Below are positions 1-7,581 of a stretch of 11,638 nt of DNA, in pieces. Numbering within the stretch: position 1 is the stretch's first letter; every line of letters starts with the position of its first letter. The notes beneath the pieces were generated by a model. The model made no database searches and was not told the origin of the DNA. It worked only from the letters and a program-made list of their open reading frames with translations. The translations under genes were made by a program, and so were the position numbers. The DNA comes from Candidatus Hodarchaeota archaeon (GTDB lineage: Archaea > Asgardarchaeota > Heimdallarchaeia > Hodarchaeales > YT1-057): the NCBI GenBank assembly GCA_016839955.1, contig JAEOTI010000606.1, forward strand, positions 1 through 11,638, read 5' to 3'.

Positions 1-131
1 AGTTAAAATTTTTCCTCATTGAAATGTCTTGAGAGATGTTCTTATTATTATTTTCTTTTCAGCATAATCTTTCTTAATACAAATACTGCAATGAAAAATT
101 AATATTTTAAGAATGATTTTCCTGATTAAAA

Positions 132-1154
132 TTAACTAATTTTTAAAAGAATTTTCCCGATGCTTTGCCTTGACTCTAATCTTCGATGAGCTATTCCAAC
201 ATCCGCCAGGGGGTAAATATTGTCAATTACTGGACGAATATTATTCTCTACTATTAGTCTTCGAAGCTTTGGGATAATTTCACCTACTTTTTCAAAGTTA
301 TTATCCAATAAGCGTCCTAAATGAAAAGCGTGAATACCTTGAGAATTTCCTAGCATTTTTAAGATATTAATTCTTGGGATACTTCGCCAAGCGGACCACC
401 AAGTTAGAGGATTTAGTTTATTAAATTTAATACTACTTACTCCAACGACAATAATCCGACCTAATGGAGCTAAACATGATAATGAGTCTCTAAAGACTTT
501 TCCACCTATTGACTCAAGTATAATATTTATTCCTTTTTTATCTGTTAGCTCCATAATTTTCTCTTTTAGGTCAGAATACTTTATCGCTGGAACTTCTAAC
601 TTATTTTTAATAAATTCAATTTTTTTTGAATTACCTGCAGTTCCAATAACATTTAATCCCATTGATTTTGCAAGTTGGACTGCAGAAGTTCCAAGTGCTC
701 CTGCTGCTGCATTTATAAGTATTTTTTCTCCTATACATGCTTTACCTATCACTACAAGTCCAAAATAAGCAGTTAAAAAAGAGACAGCAAATGCAGAATT
801 TTCTTCTGGTGTAAAGTTTTCAACAGCAGGGTAAACATACTTTTTATGAATCTTAAGATATTCCGTATAAGTTCCTGATTGACATCCTACAATCACTTGG
901 TCATTTAGAGAAAATGAAGTAATTTCTGAACCAATATCCTCGATAACACCTGAACCTTCCATCCCTAAAATAAATCCCTTTTTTGATGGTACCCATCGAT
1001 ATAAACCACGGCGCATTAAGGTATCAGCAAAATTTACCCCTGCATATTTCATTTTAATAATGATTTCGTTTGGCTTCGGGTTAGATGGTTTAGGGACGTT
1101 GGAAACCTTTAGGACGTTATGAGAGCCAAGCTTTTCTAGAACAACAGCTTTCAT
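132..1154 (-). CDS. VAT1-like NADPH:quinone oxidoreductase (zinc-free MDR family)
   Basis: This is a 340-residue medium-chain dehydrogenase/reductase of the zinc-independent quinone oxidoreductase branch, expected to reduce quinones or activated enones with NADPH in the cytosol. The N-terminal GroES-like part carries NFADTLMRRGLY (41-52), typical of the VAT-1/quinone reductase group, and no zinc-binding Cys/His set is seen. The Rossmann nucleotide loop is AAAGALGTSAVQLAK (149-163), followed by GTAGN with a lysine near 178, which suits NADPH. The segment after LGRIIVVG (231-238), with a Trp-rich NPLTWW stretch and HLGRLLDN (278-285), matches the VAT1-type insertion. The length is normal. The ATG is preceded by AGGA at six-base spacing. 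The gene starts 14 bases after the stop of the 647-residue upstream gene, so the two are probably co-transcribed. The substrate cannot be told from sequence. Confidence 0.88.
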   Translation of the reverse strand: MKAVVLEKLGSHNVLKVSNVPKPSNPKPNEIIIKMKYAGVNFADTLMRRGLYRWVPSKKGFILGMEGSGVIEDIGSEITSFSLNDQVIVGCQSGTYTEYLKIHKKYVYPAVENFTPEENSAFAVSFLTAYFGLVVIGKACIGEKILINAAAGALGTSAVQLAKSMGLNVIGTAGNSKKIEFIKNKLEVPAIKYSDLKEKIMELTDKKGINIILESIGGKVFRDSLSCLAPLGRIIVVGVSSIKFNKLNPLTWWSAWRSIPRINILKMLGNSQGIHAFHLGRLLDNNFEKVGEIIPKLRRLIVENNIRPVIDNIYPLADVGIAHRRLESRQSIGKILLKIS

Positions 1155-1168
1155 TGATATTCCTATTT

Positions 1169-3112
1169 TTAAGAACCATCCTCTTTAGAAAGGAGTTTAA
1201 CAAAGCTTGGAGAAGAAATAGGTTCAGTTTTTAGCTCTGAGGTGTCGATTAGTTCATTTAAGACGTTTCTAACTCGATCTTCAAATGGAACATTGGTACG
1301 TGGCCCAACAAGCTGTCTTGTTCTCATTTGTAAAGTTCTTCGTTTCGAAAAAGTTTTATTGGGGGCGATAAAGGCAACATTCGATGTTAAGGAGTTCTCT
1401 GCTACTAAAATGGTTAAAGCTTCTTCAGTGGTCGCAAAATTATATAATTCATAGAGATTTTTCTTTCCTTTATGTTCTGCAAATACTTCTTGAGGTATAA
1501 ATTGGATTTGATCGCTTGTGGGTAAAATCTGAAATGCTAAATCCCTTAATTCTATCAAATGTGGGCCTAAATCTGTAATTGTTTCTTTTAAATTACTTCT
1601 TTTCTCTTCAAGTGCCATTAGCGTACCTTCAGGTTTTGCTAGATCAAGGGTTGGGAAATCAGCTAAACCAGATATAATATATTCTTTTTCCCGTAGTGTA
1701 TCATAAGGCTCTTCTAAATCTATTCCACTTACTGCATCAACAACCAATACTTCTGCAATAAGATTTAGAACCTTTGTTCGAGACCACCCTTCTATAGTAA
1801 TATCAGGTTCTTTTGCGACTGGCACAGGTTCAGTTTTTATTTCAGCGCTTTCGGGAATAGGTTTTGGAGCATCAGGAATTGGTTCTGTTTTGACTGATTG
1901 TTCTTCCTTTTTACCTCTAAATAATCCTTTTATTTTCTTCCAAAATGAGACTTTAGGTTTGGGTGCTCCTACTGTTGTTTTTTGTTCTTCATCCTGTTTT
2001 TTTGGTGCTTTCTTAACGTCTTTTTTCTTAACTTTCTTTTTTGGTAATTCAGGTCGTCGAATTATGCCTTCAATACCAATAGATCGGTTCTGAAGCCGTT
2101 TTTGAATCAATGAAAGATTGAAATCATCTGCAGGTGTGTCTAAAAAGAACCAAGCTTCATAATCTGCTCCGGTTTCTTGACCCCGGACAAGGAAAACTTG
2201 TCTTGATACCTTTTGTGTAAGCGAATGACTTGATGCCCGATAATAGACAGTTTCTATTGCTAATTTATCAAATTTACTTCGAGCACATACTTTTGAGAAT
2301 TCTTTTTGGATTTTCTGTAACTTTTCTTCACTAAATGACTTACTACAACCAAAATATTCTTCATTTTTCTTTAAACTACGAATTAATACGGCACCAGCAC
2401 TTTCAGACACAGCTGGAACAGTTACAAGAGGATTTGGTTTGTCAGTTCTGACTTTCTCAAATCGCTCCAAACAAATTAATGCTGCATCTAATAGTTGTGG
2501 TTCCGAAGCTTTCTTTAAAGAGTCCTTATCTTTAAATTCCTGATATGATTTATCCGGTAAAATTCCCGAAATCGCAGAATCAGTTAAAGCAACTAACCAA
2601 GGTAGAGATAAACCACGAAATCCGATGATAAACTGTAAAAATGGCACAACAAATGTATCTGCTAACCTTACTAGGGCGATATCAATAGGGAGCCCTCGAT
2701 CTAATTGATAAGCATAATTTCGTCTAACTGCAACTCCTAATTCTTGAGCTAACATGTGGAGTAAGATAATTGGTTCGGTTTCAAGTCCATATTCGAGTGC
2801 AGTCAAGCAGAAAGAGAGTATCGAAGATCTTCGTTGTTGGTCCGTAATAGACAAGTCTCGAATATTTGAAGAAGTGAGTACAAAATCTGAGAGGTGAAGA
2901 GTTAAAATAGCATGGTCGACCTTACACTCATATTCCGCAATAAATTCTTCAAGTTCAAGTTTTAAGGCATCTATTGTTTTATAACGCTCAAATTGCTGCT
3001 CAAACATCTTTTCTTTAGCAAATTGGTCGTAAAGTTTTTTAAAATCAAGAATTGCTTTAGACATTTTGATCATACCATTGCTTAATGCTTTGGAGTTTTC
3101 GCGACTATTCAT
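1169..3112 (-). CDS. Conserved-looking hypothetical protein with basic amphipathic linker
   Basis: I do not recognise this 647-residue protein. It shows two globular parts joined by a low-complexity linker. Residues about 17-350 are mostly helical, starting with a charged helix after MSKAILDF. A hydrophobic stretch near 150-185 is too broken by charged and polar residues for a confident membrane segment. Residues 355-437 are a Lys/Pro/Glu-rich linker with a KKKVKKK-type basic run, a basic amphipathic patch SFWKKIKGLFRGKK (389-402), and the motif KTEP at 408 and 426. KTEP recurs at 628. Residues 438-625 form a second folded region. No signal peptide or catalytic motif is visible. The amphipathic patch could contact membrane or nucleic acid (inference). 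The start is uncertain: ATG codons at residues 14 and 17 are alternatives, and residue 17 opens the first clear helix. The VAT1-like gene follows after 14 bases. Confidence 0.8.
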   Translation of the reverse strand: MNSRENSKALSNGMIKMSKAILDFKKLYDQFAKEKMFEQQFERYKTIDALKLELEEFIAEYECKVDHAILTLHLSDFVLTSSNIRDLSITDQQRRSSILSFCLTALEYGLETEPIILLHMLAQELGVAVRRNYAYQLDRGLPIDIALVRLADTFVVPFLQFIIGFRGLSLPWLVALTDSAISGILPDKSYQEFKDKDSLKKASEPQLLDAALICLERFEKVRTDKPNPLVTVPAVSESAGAVLIRSLKKNEEYFGCSKSFSEEKLQKIQKEFSKVCARSKFDKLAIETVYYRASSHSLTQKVSRQVFLVRGQETGADYEAWFFLDTPADDFNLSLIQKRLQNRSIGIEGIIRRPELPKKKVKKKDVKKAPKKQDEEQKTTVGAPKPKVSFWKKIKGLFRGKKEEQSVKTEPIPDAPKPIPESAEIKTEPVPVAKEPDITIEGWSRTKVLNLIAEVLVVDAVSGIDLEEPYDTLREKEYIISGLADFPTLDLAKPEGTLMALEEKRSNLKETITDLGPHLIELRDLAFQILPTSDQIQFIPQEVFAEHKGKKNLYELYNFATTEEALTILVAENSLTSNVAFIAPNKTFSKRRTLQMRTRQLVGPRTNVPFEDRVRNVLNELIDTSELKTEPISSPSFVKLLSKEDGS

Positions 3113-3182
3113 GCCTTTTTATTAATTATAGAATTAAGAGTAGATTGTTAGCTGGCATCTTAACGTTTAGAATAAACAAAAC

Positions 3183-3198
3183 GCTTATAATTATAAGC
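3183..3198. promoter_or_regulatory. 16-bp perfect palindrome in a divergent promoter region
   Basis: GCTTATAATTATAAGC is its own reverse complement. It lies between the divergent 647-residue gene and the PLP enzyme gene. It contains TTATAA on both strands, so it could act as a bidirectional archaeal TATA element, as the operator of a dimeric regulator, or as both. The site is directly visible; the role is inferred. Confidence 0.45.
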
Positions 3199-3238
3199 TT
3201 TCGTTGTATTTATCACTCTTCCGTCTTAATAATTCTAA

Positions 3239-3252
3239 TATTTCATGAAATA
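3239..3252. promoter_or_regulatory. 14-bp perfect palindrome upstream of the PLP enzyme gene
   Basis: TATTTCATGAAATA is a perfect palindrome whose centre is 55 bp from the centre of the palindrome at 3183-3198. It sits just before the 5' end of the PLP enzyme reading frame, downstream of the likely TATA element, where a bound repressor would block transcription or translation. The operator role is inferred from position and symmetry. Confidence 0.35.
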
Positions 3253-3302
3253 AAAGTTGATCTTAGTCTTAGAGCACTTTTCTTTTAACCAGAATGATAT
3301 TC

Positions 3303-3307
3303 AAGGA
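3303..3307 (+). promoter_or_regulatory. Shine-Dalgarno-like AAGGA supporting a TTG start at 3317
   Basis: AAGGA lies nine bases before the TTG at 3317. No comparable motif precedes the upstream TTG at 3257, and at the TTG at 3308 it abuts the codon. This favours 3317 as the translation start of the PLP enzyme. Confidence 0.4.
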
Positions 3308-3316
3308 TTGGTTACA

Positions 3317-4276
3317 TTGCCAAATTTCGATGATATTCAAGAAGCATATACAAGGCTTGCTCAAATCGCAAATAAAACTCCAGTTATGACATCACGGACA
3401 TTAGATCTAAAAACAGGAGGAAAAGTTTTTCTAAAGTGTGAGAATTTTCAACGAATGGGGGCCTTCAAATTTCGAGGAGCTTTCAATGCTATTTCACAAC
3501 TTTCAGATCAAGAAAAAGACCGAGGTGTGATTGCTCATTCTAGTGGAAATCATGCTCAAGCTGTTGCCTTGGTATGTAAGATTCTAGGAATAAAATCTGT
3601 AATAATTATGCCAAAAAACGCTCCTTTAGTTAAGGTTAATGCTACTAAAGGATATGGTGCAAAGATAGTTTTCTCTGAAAATACACTCGAAGACCGCATT
3701 GAAAATACAATGAATTTGATAAATGAAAAAGGACTCACCCTAATTCATCCTTATGATAATGAAAATGTTATTGCAGGCGCAGGAACGGCAGCTTATGAAT
3801 TTTTGGAAGAAATTAACAACTTAGATCTAGTTTTGTGCCCAATTGGTGGAGGAGGATTCATTTCAGGAACTTCTCTTGCAGTCAAAGGAATGTCTTCTAA
3901 GACAAATGTAATTGGTGTTGAACCTGCTTTAGCAGATGATGCATATCGTTCCTTCAAATCCAGCACGTTGTTACCAAATAAAGACATTAGTACTATCGCA
4001 GATGGTCTTCGCACTTCACTAAGTCAACGTACATTTCGTATAATTCAACAGAACGTTTCAGACATAGTTTTAGTTACAGAAAAAGAGATTATAGACTCGA
4101 TGCGGTTTATCTGGGAACGAATGAAAATTATCGTTGAACCTTCTGGTGCAGTATCATTAGCCCCAATATTATCCAAAAAACTCAATATTGAAGGGAAGAA
4201 TGTTGGTGTCATGATTAGCGGTGGAAATATCGATCTTACAAGTTTTTTTGAACTTCTCTGTGGAAAGATAAAGTAA
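3317..4276 (+). CDS. Serine racemase / threonine dehydratase-type PLP enzyme (fold type II)
   Basis: The product (319 residues from TTG 3317) is a cytosolic PLP enzyme that isomerises serine and/or deaminates serine, threonine or 3-hydroxyaspartate. MGAFKFRGA holds the PLP lysine (K51), SSGNHAQA (75-82) binds the substrate carboxylate, GGGG (177-180) is the phosphate loop and SGGN (301-304) closes the site. In SSGNHAQA the second Ser (S76) matches the second catalytic base of eukaryotic serine racemases; biosynthetic and catabolic threonine dehydratases usually have Ala there. E202, A206 and D208 have the spacing of the racemase metal site. No C-terminal ACT domain is present, which argues against feedback-regulated IlvA. 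The frame has no in-frame ATG before residue 24 and stays open from TTG 3257; 3317 is preferred because of the AAGGA and family length. Racemase versus dehydratase activity cannot be settled here. Confidence 0.88.
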   Translation: MPNFDDIQEAYTRLAQIANKTPVMTSRTLDLKTGGKVFLKCENFQRMGAFKFRGAFNAISQLSDQEKDRGVIAHSSGNHAQAVALVCKILGIKSVIIMPKNAPLVKVNATKGYGAKIVFSENTLEDRIENTMNLINEKGLTLIHPYDNENVIAGAGTAAYEFLEEINNLDLVLCPIGGGGFISGTSLAVKGMSSKTNVIGVEPALADDAYRSFKSSTLLPNKDISTIADGLRTSLSQRTFRIIQQNVSDIVLVTEKEIIDSMRFIWERMKIIVEPSGAVSLAPILSKKLNIEGKNVGVMISGGNIDLTSFFELLCGKIK

Positions 4277-4292
4277 GGTCTTTCTTTAGGAC

Positions 4293-7200
4293 TTATGAAA
4301 TCCTCAAGTAAAAAGTTCTACTTCTTCTTTCGTTTGGTTTAAGCAACATTGGTATAAGAATTCCTAAATAGAGTTTCGCTGGTCGAAAATCTCCTAATAG
4401 TGTCATAGCAATTTCATGTTTAGGTAATTCTAGAGTCAGTTTCCAATTTTCTTTAATTGATTCAAAAATAATGGGAGCTTTCATATCTAAAAATGCTATA
4501 TGACGATGTGGTTTGTTAAGTAACGCATAGGTTTTCTTTCCGAGAATACAATAGAGAATTAAATCTTCTACCAATTCTGGTGATAGTTCTAAAATGCCAA
4601 AAAAATCAACCGGTCCTTTACCATTATTAAATGCTTCAAAAATTAATTTTATTTCACTACTGTTTGGATGAGCTAAGAATTGAAATTTAACTGAAATAAA
4701 TCTTAATTCCTTTAAGCTCTCTAATGTTTTAGGAATGAATTCTAAGCCTTGATAATCGTTATCAGATAGTTGTTTGACCTTATACTCGATATCATCTTTC
4801 CCTTGAATAACATCTTCAAAATCTTTACCAAGAGTAAATCTTAATCCACCTCTTTCTTTAGCAAGGAAAAAGGAAGGTGGTTTTTCTGGAAATGGTGATG
4901 TTAACGGTTTGTTTTCTCCCTTTATCTTTAAATCAACAAACCCTGCGCTATATGATGGTGCACTAAAAGCTTTAAACAATGGATGGGACCAAGAATACCC
5001 TGGAATGTCACTTAATGTCTCTTCAGTAAGAATTAATTCCTGAGAAGAACTAAAATGCAAGGGTAAAACAAAATCTTCCTCTACTTGATAATCAGAAGTA
5101 TGAATGGACCCCTTTATCATTACTTCCAGCTTATTTGAAAGGTCTCTAAGCTTGAAATTAGTTTTTATTTTAGATTTTTCATCCAATGAACATTGAAAAT
5201 CTATTTTTGAGGGATTGAAGGTACCAAACTCACTAGTTAAGGTTAAATCTCCTTCAATTTTTAGCAAACTCTTTGAAAAAATATCTAAAGTAATGTCATA
5301 CGTGCTATCTTGACTATTTTGAGTTGTTGATATATTTCCAATTGTAAGTAGCTCGGTACGATTTGGTATAGTCATTAAATCCTTTGTTGGAGACAAGAAA
5401 TGTTGAAGCCAATATTGACGAATTGTTTTCCAGTCACCAGGTCCGTCATAAATGAGATATTCCGCAATTTGATTAGTCTCGCTTGGTTGTACTTGATTCT
5501 GATAAGCTAGAGATAAGATAGATTGTTGTGGACCGCCACCTAATCGAATTGTTTGTAATTGTTTATTTTGCCATAGAATTCCAAATACTCCTGCAATTAC
5601 TTCAGGACTTTCTAAAGCAACCCAAGACTCGTGAAAACGAGAGGGATCGGTACCAAAATGCATGGTGGAACGTGAAAGTATGAATTGGTTTGCTTTAACA
5701 TATGAATCTTCAAATGGTAAAGTGTAGTTCAAAGGTTGAGGTCCCATATTGAAATTAATACTTATTTGATAACCAAGGTCAAAAACTCGATCTTTTGTAT
5801 GGTTTTCAAGGAAATGTTGGATTCTTACTAATGCACTATTTGCTACTAAGTAAATCTTCTTTTTTAATACTAAACCAGGTCTTTGTTCACTTTCAGCCCA
5901 AACATGTATTATGAAGTTATTATTGTTCTCTTCTACTGAATAATTATACATTAATCTATTGAATTCATCTAATCCGAAGGGAGGACCAACAGCTTGATTT
6001 TCAAACAAACCAAATTGACTAAATCCACTCGTGGTATATGTTTGGAAAATACCTCCTTGAAGATTAAGTTCAAAAACAGAATAACCATTGTAAAATGTTA
6101 CACGTTCTTTTCTTGGTTTCTCGATTGTGTGAAAACGTGAAAACTCTAATATTGGAATTGAAAATGAATATAACTCAGTTTCAACAGTTGAATCATCATC
6201 TTCAGTAGAAAAAATATATTTACAGTCAAATTCCAGGTTGCTTGAGGAATTTATGTTTTTAAGTGGAATAGTCACCAAATATTTTTCTTCTGGCTGTAGG
6301 TTGATTTGTATTCTTGTAATCTCTGAAGTGAATCCTTGAATATTTTTGAGAACTAGATCACCATTTAACGATTTTTTCAGTTTATTTTGTAAAACAATCT
6401 CAATATATTTAGGATTATGGGCTGGATTATAGGTAGAGGATTCTTCATATAATTCAATTACGACAGCAGATTCTACTTTCAATCCTAAGTTAAGTGTAAT
6501 ATCTTGGTTTTCCCAATGAACTCTAATTTTAGGTGAAAGCCCCTTAAATTGTGGTTTAAACAGCGTTGTTTTTACGCCGATATCAAGAAAGTTCTCAACA
6601 ATAATTTCATTAATATTTTCAATTTTGTTTGGAATAGGTTTAGTCAAATGAACTTCATCAGGTAAAATTTCTTCAAGATTAATAGATGAAAGCGTATCTG
6701 AAGATTTGATTGATAATTGAAAAGGAAAATGAAGCCCACGGAATGCTTCATTAGAATCTGATAATAAACGAATTTCAATTTCTTTGTTGTTGACATTTAA
6801 TCGATAACCTAAAATCTCCTTAGCATATCTGTCGATCCAAACCGTTAAATGATCTTCACCATCTTCAAAATGATAAGTATATACATTTAGGCCTTCTAAG
6901 ATTTCAAGATCAGGTGCCTGAGTTAATTCTCGTGAAAATATTGTATACCATTCTTGATTTTTTTTCCAAAATTCCATGAATGCTGGTTCGTTGAGAATTA
7001 GAGGGATATAGTTCTCCATAGCAACTGCAGTTTCTGGTACCCAAAAAAACCCTATTTTTTTATACAAGGGCATTGCTTGGAAGTTTCCAGCCCAAGTGTT
7101 TAAATCTACCCTATTTTTTCCAACTTCACTTGCTTTTGCAAGAGTTTCAAGCATGAGCCTCTTTCCAACTTTTTTTCCTAAGGCTTCAGGGTGTGCTCCA

Positions 7201-7478
7201 AAAATCCCAACATAAGCTGCTTCTTTATCTCTAGGATGAGGGTGAAGTGAGCAATAGCCTAATAAACGTCCTTTAATGTCTTCAGCAACAAAAATTTCTA
7301 GCTTTTGGGACCTTAGAGCAATTTCCAATGCAGTTTCAGCTGTATGTTCTCCTTGACCCATAAAGCCGCCTTCCCAAGACTCATTAAATGCATTAAATAA
7401 ATCCGCTAAAGCATCTCCATCTTCAGATGCTTGTAATGGTCGGATAGTTACTTCCGTTTCATTAGTTTGAGTGGTCAT
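4293..7478 (-). CDS. Giant GNAT acetyltransferase fused to a beta-rich C-terminal region
   Basis: This 1061-residue protein begins with a GNAT N-acetyltransferase domain (about 10-160). It has a beta-strand 'VGIFGAHPEALGKKVGKRLM' (90-109) at the acetyl-CoA site and NFQAMPLYKKIGF (132-144) as the C-terminal motif. The acetyl-CoA loop is degenerate: the usual R-x-x-G-x-G reads L-G-K-K-V-G. The remaining 900 residues are rich in predicted strands and lack Cys clusters, membrane spans or a signal peptide. Residues about 460-700 (GGIFQTYTT, VRIQHFLENHT, then WKTIRQYWLQHF) resemble a galactose-mutarotase-like super-sandwich, which is low-confidence inference. Residues 300-440 and 720-810 look like Ig-type beta sandwiches. 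The ATG at 7478 has AGGTG eleven bases upstream. The gene converges with the PLP enzyme, 16 bp apart, and is divergent from the dehydrogenase unit. The substrate is unknown. Confidence 0.85.
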   Translation of the reverse strand: MTTQTNETEVTIRPLQASEDGDALADLFNAFNESWEGGFMGQGEHTAETALEIALRSQKLEIFVAEDIKGRLLGYCSLHPHPRDKEAAYVGIFGAHPEALGKKVGKRLMLETLAKASEVGKNRVDLNTWAGNFQAMPLYKKIGFFWVPETAVAMENYIPLILNEPAFMEFWKKNQEWYTIFSRELTQAPDLEILEGLNVYTYHFEDGEDHLTVWIDRYAKEILGYRLNVNNKEIEIRLLSDSNEAFRGLHFPFQLSIKSSDTLSSINLEEILPDEVHLTKPIPNKIENINEIIVENFLDIGVKTTLFKPQFKGLSPKIRVHWENQDITLNLGLKVESAVVIELYEESSTYNPAHNPKYIEIVLQNKLKKSLNGDLVLKNIQGFTSEITRIQINLQPEEKYLVTIPLKNINSSSNLEFDCKYIFSTEDDDSTVETELYSFSIPILEFSRFHTIEKPRKERVTFYNGYSVFELNLQGGIFQTYTTSGFSQFGLFENQAVGPPFGLDEFNRLMYNYSVEENNNNFIIHVWAESEQRPGLVLKKKIYLVANSALVRIQHFLENHTKDRVFDLGYQISINFNMGPQPLNYTLPFEDSYVKANQFILSRSTMHFGTDPSRFHESWVALESPEVIAGVFGILWQNKQLQTIRLGGGPQQSILSLAYQNQVQPSETNQIAEYLIYDGPGDWKTIRQYWLQHFLSPTKDLMTIPNRTELLTIGNISTTQNSQDSTYDITLDIFSKSLLKIEGDLTLTSEFGTFNPSKIDFQCSLDEKSKIKTNFKLRDLSNKLEVMIKGSIHTSDYQVEEDFVLPLHFSSSQELILTEETLSDIPGYSWSHPLFKAFSAPSYSAGFVDLKIKGENKPLTSPFPEKPPSFFLAKERGGLRFTLGKDFEDVIQGKDDIEYKVKQLSDNDYQGLEFIPKTLESLKELRFISVKFQFLAHPNSSEIKLIFEAFNNGKGPVDFFGILELSPELVEDLILYCILGKKTYALLNKPHRHIAFLDMKAPIIFESIKENWKLTLELPKHEIAMTLLGDFRPAKLYLGILIPMLLKPNERRSRTFYLRIS

Positions 7479-7581
7479 GGTTTTAATAGCACCTTTAAAA
7501 ATTAAAATATCACTAAAATTGGAAAAAAAGATATGAATAAAATAAGATTATTATTAGTGCCAAATGAAGATCGGTGGAAGA

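Noticed and set aside
1..131. Possible minus-strand coding start at position 19 (ATG AGG AAA ...) running off the left edge
   Set aside because: Only six codons are visible and no ribosome binding site or homology can be judged; the stretch is otherwise AT-rich with stops in all frames.
1890..2093. Plus-strand frame with Phe-rich hydrophobic stretch resembling a membrane peptide
   Set aside because: It is the complement of the Lys-rich linker of the 647-residue gene; Lys codons read as Phe on the other strand.
3085..3288. Plus-strand 67-codon frame in the divergent gap
   Set aside because: It overlaps the 5' end of the 647-residue gene and the PLP gene, has no recognisable pattern, and reads as AT-rich noncoding translation.
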